Positions 44,098 to 53,284 are shown, numbered from the stretch's first letter. The stretch is DNA of 64,000 bases from JARYLZ01 sp964388275 (GCA_964388275.1 CAYLZD010000013.1:29732-93731), one strand, 5' to 3'. The notes: a model not told the origin generated them from the letters alone. A program made the numbers and translations.

Positions 44098-45570
44098 ATG
44101 AACGTCCGCGATCGAATCAGACACTTTTATATTTCAGCCGTCATGATCGCGGCCTTGCCCGGCCTTTGCGACGGGCAGGATATATCCGGCTGGAGCATCA
44201 GGTCCGACAACGACATTTTCGTCCGTGAAACTTTCGAGAATCTGGCGGAACTGCCGGCCGTCGTTCTTCCGCTGCTCGATTGTGCGGTGGAGTACGTGAG
44301 ACGTTTCGAGGGTAGAGAGATAACCTACCGCCGCGGCCCGATTTCTCTGCACCAGACACATCCGATGGCATACTCGGGAACCCCGCGCTCCACCGACGAA
44401 CCGAGACTGCCCGACTCGCTGTTGCGTGTGACCTATTTCATGGGCGGCATACTTGTGGACCTGCCCCGCGCCGGTGAAGCGTCGGGTCATCTTTCGAGCG
44501 CGAACGAACTCAGGCGCTACATGTTGAGGGTCTCGGTCGCTCCGCTCTCTTACGAGAATTCCGCGCTCCGCGCCCGTACGCTGATAGAGCGGGCTGTGGT
44601 GGAGGCGTCGGGAGATGAAATCACCGTTCTGCAGAGCGAGGTGTTTGCCAGGACGGTGGAAATAAGAGGTAATGACCCCCTGCACTTCGCGCTGCCCGCC
44701 TGGGAACCGTTGAAGACCGCCGCGCCGGACGCCGTGCCGGCTTCCCTCGAAGAGGCTCTGTTGATCACACTCGAAGCTCCGCGTTACTTCGGTTTCTCAC
44801 GAAACATACCGGAACCGTTCGCATCGGGCACGCGACTCGTCTATGCCGTTCCATCACCCGCAGAGGTCACTCTTTCCGTGCTGGTGAACGGGAAGGAACG
44901 CACGCTCGACGAGGGCAGGCGCGAACCCGGAACCTATCACTCGCAGTGGATGCCGCTCGACGCTCCCGACGGCGTCTACACGGCAAGGCTTCTGGCCAGG
45001 GACGACGCGGGCGTCGTGATTTTCGACGGCACGCTCGACGTGACAAAAGACGGCAAGGCGGCGAGTCCGACTCCGCGCAGAAGGACGCTCGCGGCCGCCG
45101 ATCCGCCGCGCATCGCCGTATCCACAGAGAGCGGACTGGCTTTCCAGTTTCCCGTCGACAGCAGGAAATCCTTGAGGCATATGTTCACTCACGCCGCCGT
45201 AAGGGTGGGATATCGCTTCTCACCGCTGTTCGAAGCGGGTTTGCTCGGGGGGCAAGATTCGTTCCACGAGCGCCCGGCCCCGAACGTCGACATCGAGCGA
45301 ATCAGCGACTACGGCGGCGTGGTGGCTTACACTTACGGATATATCGGTCCTTATCTCCGCCTGCGTTTCGGCGGAGGCGCGGTGCAGCCTTTCGCACAGG
45401 CAGCCGCGCTGTTCACGAACAAGGCGACCGTCGTGGAGGCCGGTTTCGGGGCGGCCATGCAGGTTTTCAGGAACGTGCAGCTTCACCTGATACCGACCGT
45501 GATGTCGCATTTGAAAAGCGAGGTCTCGACCAAGGTCGGTCTTCAATACGGAATCGGAGTGAATTTCTGA
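44098..45570 (+). CDS. Secreted hypothetical protein with beta-barrel C-terminus
   Basis: 490 residues with a signal peptide (YISAVMIAALPGLCDGQ). The first 200 residues are mixed and unassigned. A FlgD-like beta sandwich follows (residues about 255-325: LVYAVPSPAEVTLSVLVNGK, DAPDGVYTARLLARDDAG). The final 120 residues look like outer-membrane barrel strands (VRVGYRFSPLFEAGLLGG, YGYIGPYLRLRFGGG) ending in YGIGVNF. The start is four bases after the anti-sigma stop and the stop overlaps the next start, so it belongs to the sigma-factor operon and may be a sensor or target of it. Confidence 0.8.
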   Translation: MNVRDRIRHFYISAVMIAALPGLCDGQDISGWSIRSDNDIFVRETFENLAELPAVVLPLLDCAVEYVRRFEGREITYRRGPISLHQTHPMAYSGTPRSTDEPRLPDSLLRVTYFMGGILVDLPRAGEASGHLSSANELRRYMLRVSVAPLSYENSALRARTLIERAVVEASGDEITVLQSEVFARTVEIRGNDPLHFALPAWEPLKTAAPDAVPASLEEALLITLEAPRYFGFSRNIPEPFASGTRLVYAVPSPAEVTLSVLVNGKERTLDEGRREPGTYHSQWMPLDAPDGVYTARLLARDDAGVVIFDGTLDVTKDGKAASPTPRRRTLAAADPPRIAVSTESGLAFQFPVDSRKSLRHMFTHAAVRVGYRFSPLFEAGLLGGQDSFHERPAPNVDIERISDYGGVVAYTYGYIGPYLRLRFGGGAVQPFAQAAALFTNKATVVEAGFGAAMQVFRNVQLHLIPTVMSHLKSEVSTKVGLQYGIGVNF

Positions 45571-46238
45571 TGAGAGCACATTTTCCGATACGACCGGCGC
45601 TGATACTTCCGCTCCTGGCTGCGGCGGGATTGCATTGCGATTTTCCTCCCGATCCCCCGTTGAAAGATGATTCGAAGCCGGACAGGCTGGAAATGCAGAT
45701 AGATTCGGCCAGAACGCTGCTACCGTTGAGAACCGGAAACATCTGGCTGTACACCGTGGTCCCCAAAATCGGCACGCCGCAGCCGCTGCTTATGGCATGG
45801 GCTGTCGAGACGACCTATGACGGCGTGGTTTACTATGAACTGAAATACCTGTACTACCCGGCCTCGGGCGTCGAGGCTCCGATGGAGGCCTTTCCGGTGG
45901 TTCTGCGCCCGCATAAGGGCGGCCTGAGCTTCTACGAGCCGCTGATGCCTTCCGACACGGCGAGCGTAAGAACTCCCCGTCCGGTCTATACGCTTCCGTA
46001 CCCCGCGCCTTTGGGCAGCCGTACCGAAGTGCAGAGAAGCGATTTTGCGGTCCGCGTGGCCGCGAAGGATACGGTGATCTCGAATTACAAGGGCAACGCG
46101 CAATTCGCGTGTTACAGGTACGATATCACGCATCGCGGGCGCAGGCATTGCACGATCTACGCTGTTCCCGGCAGCGCCTTGATCAGAATCGAATACGAAA
46201 ATCTGACTTTCCACACGACGGACTGGGCCGTTCAGTAG
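45570..46238 (+). CDS. Hypothetical lipoprotein
   Basis: About 222 residues. The N-terminus has a lipoprotein-like signal (ALILPLLAAAGLHCDFPPD). The rest is beta-rich (LPLRTGNIWLYTVVPKIG, YYELKYLYYPASG, IRIEYENLTFHTTDW), a pattern I have seen in uncharacterised lipoproteins of this group. The ATG overlaps the upstream stop (TGATG), so it is translated with the barrel protein, as the last gene of the sigma-factor operon. Function unknown. Confidence 0.78.
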   Translation: MRAHFPIRPALILPLLAAAGLHCDFPPDPPLKDDSKPDRLEMQIDSARTLLPLRTGNIWLYTVVPKIGTPQPLLMAWAVETTYDGVVYYELKYLYYPASGVEAPMEAFPVVLRPHKGGLSFYEPLMPSDTASVRTPRPVYTLPYPAPLGSRTEVQRSDFAVRVAAKDTVISNYKGNAQFACYRYDITHRGRRHCTIYAVPGSALIRIEYENLTFHTTDWAVQ

Positions 46239-46260
46239 GCGCGGCTCATCGGGGGTTGCC

Positions 46261-46293
46261 CGTTTCAACGGCTGAGTAATTGCCGGTGAAACG
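46261..46293 (+). promoter_or_regulatory. Long hairpin upstream of the glycosyltransferase gene
   Basis: CGTTTCA (46261-46267) pairs with TGAAACG (46287-46293), and inside it CGGC (46269-46272) pairs with GCCG (46282-46285), giving 11 pairs with one mismatch and a 9-base loop. There is no T tract, so it is not a standard terminator. It lies 21 bases before the next start codon. Confidence 0.4.
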
Positions 46294-46314
46294 TTCAAGA
46301 GCGATCTTTGCTGT

Positions 46315-47448
46315 ATGGATCGTCTGCCCGGGTTGGGATTTCTGTGCGTTTCGTCGGCTCTCGGCGGAGCTGAACTCAACGCCGCCAATCTCATGCGGTG
46401 GATGCGCGATCGCGGCTGGCGCTGCTCCGCCTTCGGGAGCAGCGGTTCTCCTTTCATCGAGACGGCGAAGGAGAACGGATTCCATTGTGCGACGGTCGCT
46501 TCCGGAGAGCGGGTCCGCCCGCTGACCGCGGCATATCGAACGGCGCGCGCGACGAAACACGCGGGAATCGGGATTCTCCTCGCCTTTTCAGGGCTGGATT
46601 CGCATATCGGCGTGGCCGCTTCTGTTCTCGGGAGGCGGCGAATGCGCACCATATTTTACCAGCAGATGCAGATCGGACGGGCGAAGCGCGATATCCTGCA
46701 TTCCTTGGAGTATCGTCTGCTCGCCGCCTGGATTACCCCCTTGCCCTGGCTGGAGCGGCAGGCGCTCGAGCTGACTCGCGTCCCGCCCGGTAAAATCGTC
46801 CTCATTCCGCACGGGATCGAATTGGAGCGCTTCAGGAAGAACGAGGCCTCGCGCGCGGCCGCGCGGGCCGGTCTCGGATTGCCGGAAACCGCATTCACTG
46901 CCGGCGTTATAGGGCGGCTCGACCGCGGCAAGGGGCAGGAGTTTCTCCTGCGCGCGGCCGCCGAACTCAAAGATGAGGGCCGCGATCTGCGGGTTCTTAT
47001 CGTAGGCGAGGAAACACGCAACGAGAGGCAGAATTACGGCGCCCTGCTCAGGGAATCGACGGCACGGCTCGGCATTTCGGACATAGTCGGCTTTTATCCC
47101 TTTCGCGGAGACATCGAAAAGGTGTTTCACGCGCTGGACGTTTTCGTGCTCACAAGCTTGTCGGAAACCTACGGGTTGGTCACAATCGAAGCCATGGCTT
47201 CAGGTTTGCCGGTGATCGGGACGGACGCGGCCGGAACTCCCGAGATTTTACGCGACGGCGAAACAGGCCTGTTGGTCAAACCCGGAGATCCGGCGGAACT
47301 CGCCGTGGCGCTGAGGCGCGTGATGGACAATCCCGCGGAACTACGCCGTTTGGGCGAACAAGCTCTCGTCGACGCGGAGCGCCGCTTCTCGCACCTGAAG
47401 CAATGCGAAGAGCTGGAACGCCTGATACTGCGAATTGCGCGCTCCTGA
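46315..47448 (+). CDS. Glycosyltransferase, GT4 family
   Basis: A 377-residue retaining glycosyltransferase of the GT-B fold. The N-terminal half has GFLCVSSALGGAELNAANLM. The C-terminal nucleotide-sugar half has VGVIGRLDRGKGQEF-like sequence (AGVIGRLDRGKGQEFLLRAA), IVGFYPFRGDIEKVFHALDV and the E-x7-E motif in SLSETYGLVTIEAMASGLPV. It should add a sugar to a lipid or polysaccharide intermediate at the inner membrane face. It follows a hairpin 76 bp after the lipoprotein gene. The second glycosyltransferase of the window lies 0.6 kb downstream on the other strand. Confidence 0.93.
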   Translation: MDRLPGLGFLCVSSALGGAELNAANLMRWMRDRGWRCSAFGSSGSPFIETAKENGFHCATVASGERVRPLTAAYRTARATKHAGIGILLAFSGLDSHIGVAASVLGRRRMRTIFYQQMQIGRAKRDILHSLEYRLLAAWITPLPWLERQALELTRVPPGKIVLIPHGIELERFRKNEASRAAARAGLGLPETAFTAGVIGRLDRGKGQEFLLRAAAELKDEGRDLRVLIVGEETRNERQNYGALLRESTARLGISDIVGFYPFRGDIEKVFHALDVFVLTSLSETYGLVTIEAMASGLPVIGTDAAGTPEILRDGETGLLVKPGDPAELAVALRRVMDNPAELRRLGEQALVDAERRFSHLKQCEELERLILRIARS

Positions 47449-47541
47449 ATCCCGGAAACAACCCAGCCGAATGCCTCCTCTCGCATTTCCGGGCGGGGAC
47501 GGCTATCTTTCTCCCATGTCGAACACATGGAGGAAAATCCA

Positions 47542-47997
47542 GTGAAAAAAATATATCCGCTGCTGCTGCCCGCTCTTCTGCTCATTTCCTGCGGCAAGGC
47601 CGAAGAACCCAAGGCCGAGGAGCAGAATCAAACAACCGAAGCGGCTCCGGACACGCCTGCTCCGGAAAAGCAGGACATCTCGACCGGCGCATTAATTGAA
47701 TTGGATCCGGGAATAGAAGGTTATCAGGATGCAGTGGACCTGGCGAAGGCGGCATTTGATGCCGGACCGAGCCCGGTTTCGCGCAAGAGTCTGGCGGAGG
47801 CGCACATCGCCTTCGCGGATTATCTGACTTACGACAGCCCCGTGACGCCGAGACAGGGGAAATACCGGAGAGCGCTGCTGGAGTACCGCCGGGCATTGAA
47901 ACTGCTTCCCGACAACATGCACGCGCAGCGTGAGACGCGTCAAATCGAGGATATTTACCGCGAGATGAACCGGCCTGTTCCGGACGACGAGCTCTGA
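47542..47997 (+). CDS. Small lipoprotein with TPR-like region
   Basis: About 151 residues. I choose the GTG at 47542 because GGAGGA lies eight bases before it and it begins a clean lipoprotein signal (KKIYPLLLPALLLISCGK). An in-frame ATG at 47527 would add five residues. After the lipid Cys comes an acidic linker (EEPKAEEQNQTTEAAPDT). A helical domain resembling one and a half TPR units follows (AAFDAGPSPVSRKSLAEAHI, YRRALLEYRRALKLLPDNMH). Function unknown. Confidence 0.78.
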   Translation: MKKIYPLLLPALLLISCGKAEEPKAEEQNQTTEAAPDTPAPEKQDISTGALIELDPGIEGYQDAVDLAKAAFDAGPSPVSRKSLAEAHIAFADYLTYDSPVTPRQGKYRRALLEYRRALKLLPDNMHAQRETRQIEDIYREMNRPVPDDEL

Positions 47998-48034
47998 ATC
48001 CGGCCGCCGGGCGCCCTGCGCATGCCGAAACCCG

Positions 48035-49156
48035 CTATCGCCGCGGGATGTCCGCTTTCCTGAGATCCGACAGCGCGGTTTGATATACCGCGATCGTAGA
48101 CTCGATCATTCCGCGCAGATCATGATTCCGGCGCACTCGCTCGTACGCGCGCTTCGCCGTCTCGTCCGCCGAGGCGGGATGCATGAGAATCGCGCCGAGC
48201 GCCTGCGCCAGCGCGGCCGCATTCCCGCTTTCGAACAGAAAGCCGGCGCCTTTTTCCAGCACGTCTCTGAAAGGCGGCAGATCGGCGGCGACGACCGGGC
48301 AGCCGTGCGACATGGCCTCGAGCATCGTCATGGGCATGGCTTCCAGCCGCAGCGAAGGCATGACCACGGCGGCGGCGGCGCGGTAGGCCTCCGTCACATC
48401 GTCGATTTCTCCGTCGAACGCGATTACCGCACCGAGCCCGGACTCGTCGGCGAGTTTCATCCAGTCGCGGCGCAGAGGTCCGTCGCCGAGGAAGCGCAGG
48501 CGGAATTCCGGCGCCTTGCTCCTTAGCAGAAGCCGGGCGGCTTCGAGAAGCACGGTACCGCCCTTCTGCTCGACATGCCTTCCGACGAAAAGAAAAGTCG
48601 GTGTGGTTGACGGAGGCCGCCTGAAAGGAGCCTGCATGGGGAGAGCGATTCCATGCCTGATAACATGTATGCGCCGACCTGCCGCTGAACGCGCGTTGCT
48701 CTCGAAGGAGATGCGCGCCGCCTCGCCGGGACAGATGATGTCGGGAGGATACCAGGGCAAGCGGCCGAGATCGGTGAAAGTGTTGTGAGAGGTGTACACG
48801 CGCGCCGCAATTTTGCCGGCGGACGTCAGGCTGCCGAGCGGCGTCGCATATCTGCTGTGCATGTGCAGGACGGCGCCGGCGCCATCGGCTATGGCCCGCC
48901 GGAGAATGAGCGCTGAACGCAGAAAACCAACGGCCGACTTCCCGCCTCCCGGGGAATACAGGGGCAGCGGAATGCCCGGGATGCCGCGCGCAGCATCGGA
49001 ATCTATGCCGTATGCCGCGATCCGCACTTTCATCCCTCTCGCCGCCATCCCTTCCGACAGATCGAGCACATGCCTGCGCACACCGCCGCTTTCCCAGCGG
49101 TTCACAACGTGAATAACGCTGATGCTTTCGACAGCTATTTCAGGATGCGTCGCCAT
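48035..49156 (-). CDS. Glycosyltransferase, GT4 family
   Basis: About 373 residues from the ATG at 49156 (MATHPEIAVESISVIHVV). N-terminal GT-B half with VVNRWESGGVRRHVLDLSEG; C-terminal half with FLFVGRHVEQKGGTVLLEAA, FLGDGPLRRDW and the E-x7-E motif in SLRLEAMPMTMLEAMSHGCP. The open frame runs upstream but that part overlaps the kinase gene's leader and is not conserved-looking. It diverges from the two-component operon. With the other glycosyltransferase it may act on a surface glycan or exopolysaccharide; no flippase or polymerase is present. Confidence 0.92.
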   Translation of the reverse strand: MATHPEIAVESISVIHVVNRWESGGVRRHVLDLSEGMAARGMKVRIAAYGIDSDAARGIPGIPLPLYSPGGGKSAVGFLRSALILRRAIADGAGAVLHMHSRYATPLGSLTSAGKIAARVYTSHNTFTDLGRLPWYPPDIICPGEAARISFESNARSAAGRRIHVIRHGIALPMQAPFRRPPSTTPTFLFVGRHVEQKGGTVLLEAARLLLRSKAPEFRLRFLGDGPLRRDWMKLADESGLGAVIAFDGEIDDVTEAYRAAAAVVMPSLRLEAMPMTMLEAMSHGCPVVAADLPPFRDVLEKGAGFLFESGNAAALAQALGAILMHPASADETAKRAYERVRRNHDLRGMIESTIAVYQTALSDLRKADIPRR

Positions 49157-49276
49157 TTCGAGGAAATGTAGCCGGAAGGATGCGGTTTTCAAATCCGATT
49201 CCCGCCATGCCGCGCGGTTATGCCGGCAGGTTTTCATAACAGCCGTCCGAGGACAAATTTGATTTTCACGCATCTT

Positions 49277-51427
49277 ATGCTTATGTCGTCGTTGCAAACA
49301 AAGCAAAACCCCGCAAGCAAAAATAAAACCGGCCTCATGCCCGCACTTTTCAGCTCCGCACCTAAGAACAGGTTCCTGTTGATTGGAATAGTGGTTCTGG
49401 CCGTATTGATGCTGGCGGTCGCGCTTTTCGATTGGCGTTCGTCTCGCGCGGAACTCCTGGCTTCGGTGCAGGGAGAGGCGGAAACACTGGTCGAGACCCT
49501 GAATCGGAGCGGTGAAATCGCCGTTCTCGCCTCGATGGAACTGGAGAAACAACTTCTTCAGCGTCTCGTGGCTACGGCCCGTCTCGCCGCGCAGGTCGAA
49601 AGGCGCTCCCCGCTGGACAGGGAGCATATCGAGAGACTGGCATCGAACAATGAGGTCTCAACCGTGGCGGTGATCGACGGCAAAGGCCGCGCCGTCGCCG
49701 CTACCGGAATGAAAGACGAAGCGGACCCGTTGCCCGCCGAAATGATCGAAGACCTGTCGCCCGTGCTCGACGGCGAGTACAGGTGGATATCGCTCGGCGT
49801 AAGAGAGTATCCGACGTCCGCGCGCAAGTCGTATTTCGTCGCGCACGAGCGCCTGAGCGGACCCGGCGCCGTGCTTGTCGGAGTCGATTCGGATACCCTG
49901 GTTTCAGTGCGGAAACGGACGGGGATCGGCCGGCTGCTTAGAAGCATCGGAGAGAATCCCGATATCGAATACGTGCTTCTTCAGGATGACGACGGCATCA
50001 TGAGCGCCAGCAGCGCGGTCACGGAGGTTGCGCCGATAGAAGCCGATCCTTTTCTGGACTCCGCTTACGCGAGCGGAAAAATGATGACAAGAATAATCGA
50101 CCACGAAGGCGAAATGGCGCTGGAAGTCGTCAAGCGTCTGGAGTTGCCGAACGGGGAAACGGCGCTTACTCGTCTGGCGCTTTCTCTGGCCAACATAAGG
50201 AAGATACAGCAGAGAGCGATGTTGAGGATCATTTTCATCGCCGCCGGGGTATTCGTGGCCGGGGTCTTTCTGCTGGGCTTTCTCCTGACACGGGAGCGTT
50301 TCGCGCTTTTGCGCGAGGAGCACAGGAAGGTGACGGATTCTACGGCGGTAGTCCTCGACAACATCGCGGATGCGGTGGTGGCCGTGGACAGGCGAGGAAT
50401 CGTGACCGTATTCAACAAAGCCGCCGAATGTCTCCTCAATAAGCGCGCATCCGAGGCGATGGGAAAACCATGCTCAGAAATCTGCGCCGGCGATCCTTTT
50501 CTGCTTCTGCAAACGCTGAAGGAAGGTCCGATAGAGTACAAGGAGGAAGAGAATGACTTGCCGGATGGTACCCGCGCGACATTGGGCGTCGGCACATCGG
50601 TGATCCACGATGCGGATGGATTTCCGGAAACGGCCATCTCCGTGGCGAAGGATCTCACGGAGCAGCGGCGCACACGGGAGAAGCTTCAGCGCAACGAGCG
50701 GCTGACGGCGCTGGGAGGCATGGCCGGCGGTATCGCGCATGAGATCCGTAATCCTCTCAACGCCATAGGCGTGATAGCGCAGCGCTTCAGGAGCGAGTTC
50801 GAGCCGCGGGAGGATGCCGAGGAGTTCAGGAAACTGGCCGATACTGTAAGGGATGAAGTCCGCCGCCTTAACGACATCATAACGCAGTTCCTCGCTTTCG
50901 CGCGTCCTTCGCGCATCGAACCGGTCGTGACTGATCTTCACGAGCTCATGAGGGGCGCGCTCGACGTGATGGACAGCGAGGCGCGCGCGGCGGGAGTCTC
51001 GATCGAGCTGCTGACCTCCACGCCCGCTTCCGTCTCGGCGGACCGGCATCGCATGAGACAGGCGTTGCTGAATCTTTTGAGGAATTCGCTGGAAGCGATG
51101 CCGGACGGCGGCGCGCTGACCTGCGAGGTGACCGCCGCCGCCGGGGCCGCGGTGCTGAAAATAAAAGATACCGGCATCGGAATAAAGCCCGAAGACCTTC
51201 CTCATCTGTTCGATCCGTATTACACCACAAAACCATCGGGCTCCGGATTGGGACTCAGCATCGCTCATCAAATCATCAGCGAACATGACGGCGTAATAGA
51301 GGCGGGCAACGGGAAAGGCGGCGGGGCCGTGTTCACGATTACACTGCCTTTGCGCGGAGACGAGATTCCCGGCGCATCGCCACAAGCGGCCTTTGCGCCG
51401 CCATTATCGGAGGGAAACAGGAAATGA
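49277..51427 (+). CDS. NtrB-like membrane sensor histidine kinase
   Basis: About 716 residues. One membrane helix (FLLIGIVVLAVLMLAVALF) starts a periplasmic sensor region of about 270 residues, closed by a second helix (IIFIAAGVFVAGVFLLGFLL). A PAS domain follows (VVLDNIADAVVAVDRRGIVT), then HisKA with His488 in AGGIAHEIRNPLNAI, and HATPase with the N box LLNLLRNSLEA, DTGIGI and GSGLGLSIAHQI. Starts at 49220, 49277, 49283 and 49337 are all possible; none has a clear ribosome site. Its stop overlaps the regulator start (ATGA). Confidence 0.93.
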   Translation: MLMSSLQTKQNPASKNKTGLMPALFSSAPKNRFLLIGIVVLAVLMLAVALFDWRSSRAELLASVQGEAETLVETLNRSGEIAVLASMELEKQLLQRLVATARLAAQVERRSPLDREHIERLASNNEVSTVAVIDGKGRAVAATGMKDEADPLPAEMIEDLSPVLDGEYRWISLGVREYPTSARKSYFVAHERLSGPGAVLVGVDSDTLVSVRKRTGIGRLLRSIGENPDIEYVLLQDDDGIMSASSAVTEVAPIEADPFLDSAYASGKMMTRIIDHEGEMALEVVKRLELPNGETALTRLALSLANIRKIQQRAMLRIIFIAAGVFVAGVFLLGFLLTRERFALLREEHRKVTDSTAVVLDNIADAVVAVDRRGIVTVFNKAAECLLNKRASEAMGKPCSEICAGDPFLLLQTLKEGPIEYKEEENDLPDGTRATLGVGTSVIHDADGFPETAISVAKDLTEQRRTREKLQRNERLTALGGMAGGIAHEIRNPLNAIGVIAQRFRSEFEPREDAEEFRKLADTVRDEVRRLNDIITQFLAFARPSRIEPVVTDLHELMRGALDVMDSEARAAGVSIELLTSTPASVSADRHRMRQALLNLLRNSLEAMPDGGALTCEVTAAAGAAVLKIKDTGIGIKPEDLPHLFDPYYTTKPSGSGLGLSIAHQIISEHDGVIEAGNGKGGGAVFTITLPLRGDEIPGASPQAAFAPPLSEGNRK

Positions 51428-52812
51428 ACGGGGCCGGCCGGCAATACAGAATACTGCTGATAGACGACGAAGCGGCTCAGCGGGAATCGATTTCGGGTTT
51501 TCTCAGAAAGAAAGGTTTCGACGTCGCAACGGCGGCGAACGGACGGTCGGGGCTCGATGCGCTGAAGGCCACTCCCGCGGATCTCGTGCTCTCGGACTAC
51601 AGGATGCCCGACATTTCAGGCGAGGAAGTGCTTCGGGCCGCGCGCGACGTCGCTCCGGATTCACCTGTTGTGCTTATGACCGCGTACGGCAGCATCGAGA
51701 GCGCCGTGCATCTGATGAAGCTGGGCGCTTTCGATTACCTTCAGAAGCCGATAGACCTGGAGGAACTCCTGCATGTGATCGAGCGCGCAAGAGAGAGGTC
51801 TCAGCTCATCTCGGAAAACCGACTCCTGAGGGAACAGCTCGAGGAGAAGTATTCCTTCGAGCATATCATCTCGCAGAGCGATGAAATGGAACAGGTCCTC
51901 AACACGGCCGCGCGGGTTGCGCCCAGCAAGGCGCCCGTGCTGATCCGCGGCGAAAGCGGCACGGGCAAGGAACTGATCGCCCGGGCAATCCATCTGGGAA
52001 GCGATCGCAGCCGCAAGCCCCTCGTCGTCGTCAACTGCGCCGCTTTGCCGGAATCGCTCTTCGAAAGCGAGTTGTTCGGACACGAGAAGGGCGCCTTCAC
52101 CGGCGCCGACAGACAGCGCGTCGGCAAATTCGAAGCGGCCGACGGCAGCACTCTATTCATCGACGAAGTCGGGGATATCCCGAAGGCGATACAGGTGAAG
52201 CTGCTGCGAGCGATTCAATTCGGAGAGATCGAGCGTCTCGGCGGCAACGATATCCTAAAACCTGATGTGAGAGTGGTTTCCGCAACCAACCGGAATCTCG
52301 AGCAGATGATCGAAACAGGCGATTTCAGGGAAGACCTGTACTACCGGCTGAATGTGATTCCGATTCATGTGCCTCCGCTTCGCAGGCGCCGGAGCGATAT
52401 CGCCCCGCTGGCACACGCCTTCGTGAACCGTTTCGCCGAGATCAACGGAAAAGGCGTGAAGACCTTGTCCAGGGAAGCCATGGACGCCCTGCAGCGGTAT
52501 GATTTCCCCGGAAACGTGAGAGAACTCGAAAACATAATACAGAGAGCCGTGGTTCTCGCAAGAGGTGAACTCTTGACGCGGAACGATCTTCCTGCACACC
52601 TTCAGAGCGCCCGCACTCTCACGGAATCGAGGCCGGCTGTGGAGGTTGAAATCGGCGATCTGAACCGGGCCGTCGAAAATCTCGAGCGTGTCATGATCGA
52701 AAGGGCGCTTGTTGAGAGCGAGGGAAACCAGGTCCGCGCAGCAGTGTTATTGAATATCTCCGAAAGAACACTCCGTTACAAGCTGCGGAAATTCGGATTG
52801 AAAGGGGAATAA
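51424..52812 (+). CDS. Sigma-54-dependent response regulator (NtrC/AtoC family)
   Basis: 462 residues. The receiver domain has Asp14/Asp15 in LIDDE, phospho-acceptor Asp58 in LSDYRMPD, and MTAYGS and DYLQKPID. The AAA+ domain has Walker A GESGTGKE, the sigma-54 contact loop GAFTGA in GHEKGAFTGADRQ, Walker B STLFIDEVGDIP, and REDLYYRLNVI and FPGNVRELENII. A Fis-type helix-turn-helix ends the protein (NQVRAAVLLNISERTLRYKL). It needs RpoN to act. The start overlaps the kinase stop. A palindrome and a -24/-12-like element follow 26 and 92 bases after its stop, so the operon downstream is a likely target. Confidence 0.96.
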   Translation: MNGAGRQYRILLIDDEAAQRESISGFLRKKGFDVATAANGRSGLDALKATPADLVLSDYRMPDISGEEVLRAARDVAPDSPVVLMTAYGSIESAVHLMKLGAFDYLQKPIDLEELLHVIERARERSQLISENRLLREQLEEKYSFEHIISQSDEMEQVLNTAARVAPSKAPVLIRGESGTGKELIARAIHLGSDRSRKPLVVVNCAALPESLFESELFGHEKGAFTGADRQRVGKFEAADGSTLFIDEVGDIPKAIQVKLLRAIQFGEIERLGGNDILKPDVRVVSATNRNLEQMIETGDFREDLYYRLNVIPIHVPPLRRRRSDIAPLAHAFVNRFAEINGKGVKTLSREAMDALQRYDFPGNVRELENIIQRAVVLARGELLTRNDLPAHLQSARTLTESRPAVEVEIGDLNRAVENLERVMIERALVESEGNQVRAAVLLNISERTLRYKLRKFGLKGE

Positions 52813-52837
52813 GCTTCGACGAGACTTGCCGTGACGG

Positions 52838-52853
52838 TCGACAAAAATGTCGA
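52838..52853. promoter_or_regulatory. Palindrome, candidate enhancer (UAS) for the NtrC-like regulator
   Basis: TCGACA (52838-52843), AAAA, TGTCGA (52848-52853), a perfect 16-base palindrome. It begins 66 bases before the -24 element, the usual range for an activator site at a sigma-54 promoter. Confidence 0.5.
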
Positions 52854-52903
52854 GCATCGCGAACAGCTGTTAGAATTCGGCTGATTTTCAGGAAATATTT
52901 TCC

Positions 52904-52917
52904 GGCACGTTGTTTGA
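52904..52917 (+). promoter_or_regulatory. Sigma-54-like -24/-12 promoter element
   Basis: GGCACG, four bases, TTGA: GG at 52904-52905 and G at 52916 with the canonical 10-base spacing. It matches the consensus GGCACG-N4-TTGC except for GA in place of GC at -12. It lies 62 bases before the start codon of the small secreted-protein gene. Confidence 0.55.
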
Positions 52918-52946
52918 AGTAATCTCGTTTGCGTACGCTTCAAACA
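52911..52946 (+). promoter_or_regulatory. Inverted repeat in the leader of the small-protein operon
   Basis: TGTTTGAAG (52911-52919) and CTTCAAACA (52938-52946), a perfect 9-base inverted repeat with an 18-base spacer. It overlaps the -12 element and the expected start of transcription, so it could be an operator for a repressor. Confidence 0.45.
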
Positions 52947-52978
52947 GATTCACGAAACGCAAGCGAAAGGAACAAAAC

Positions 52979-53284
52979 ATGAAAACCCTCATCTCTCTCT
53001 CGACCGCCGGCCTTCTTCTTCTGGGTCTGGCGATCAGCACTCCGGCCGAAGCTCAGGAAAAACCGAAAGACCGTACCACGCTCAACGGGAACGGCAACCA
53101 GGGCAAGGTGCGACCGAATTTCGTCGACGAAAATAACGACGGAATTTGCGATAATCAGGGCGAAGGGACGCCTATCCGCGACAGGAAGCGCTTGCGCGAC
53201 GGTTCCTGCGGCCAGACCCCGGCGCCGGCCGGAACCCAGACCCAGACCGGCGGCGGCAGGGGACAGCGTGGCGGACGCAAATAA
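52979..53284 (+). CDS. Small secreted DxNxDG protein with RGGRK C-terminus
   Basis: About 101 residues. GAAAGGAAC precedes the ATG at 52979; the frame's earlier start at 52910 would fall in the promoter. A signal peptide (LISLSTAGLLLLGLAIS) is cleaved after AEAQ. The mature part is short and hydrophilic. It contains FVDENNDGICDNQGEG, an EF-hand-like or calcium-loop motif, and a second Cys, so one disulfide is possible. The tail is Gly/Arg-rich and ends RGQRGGRK. The next gene encodes a relative with the same ending. First gene of a three-gene operon. Confidence 0.82.
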   Translation: MKTLISLSTAGLLLLGLAISTPAEAQEKPKDRTTLNGNGNQGKVRPNFVDENNDGICDNQGEGTPIRDRKRLRDGSCGQTPAPAGTQTQTGGGRGQRGGRK

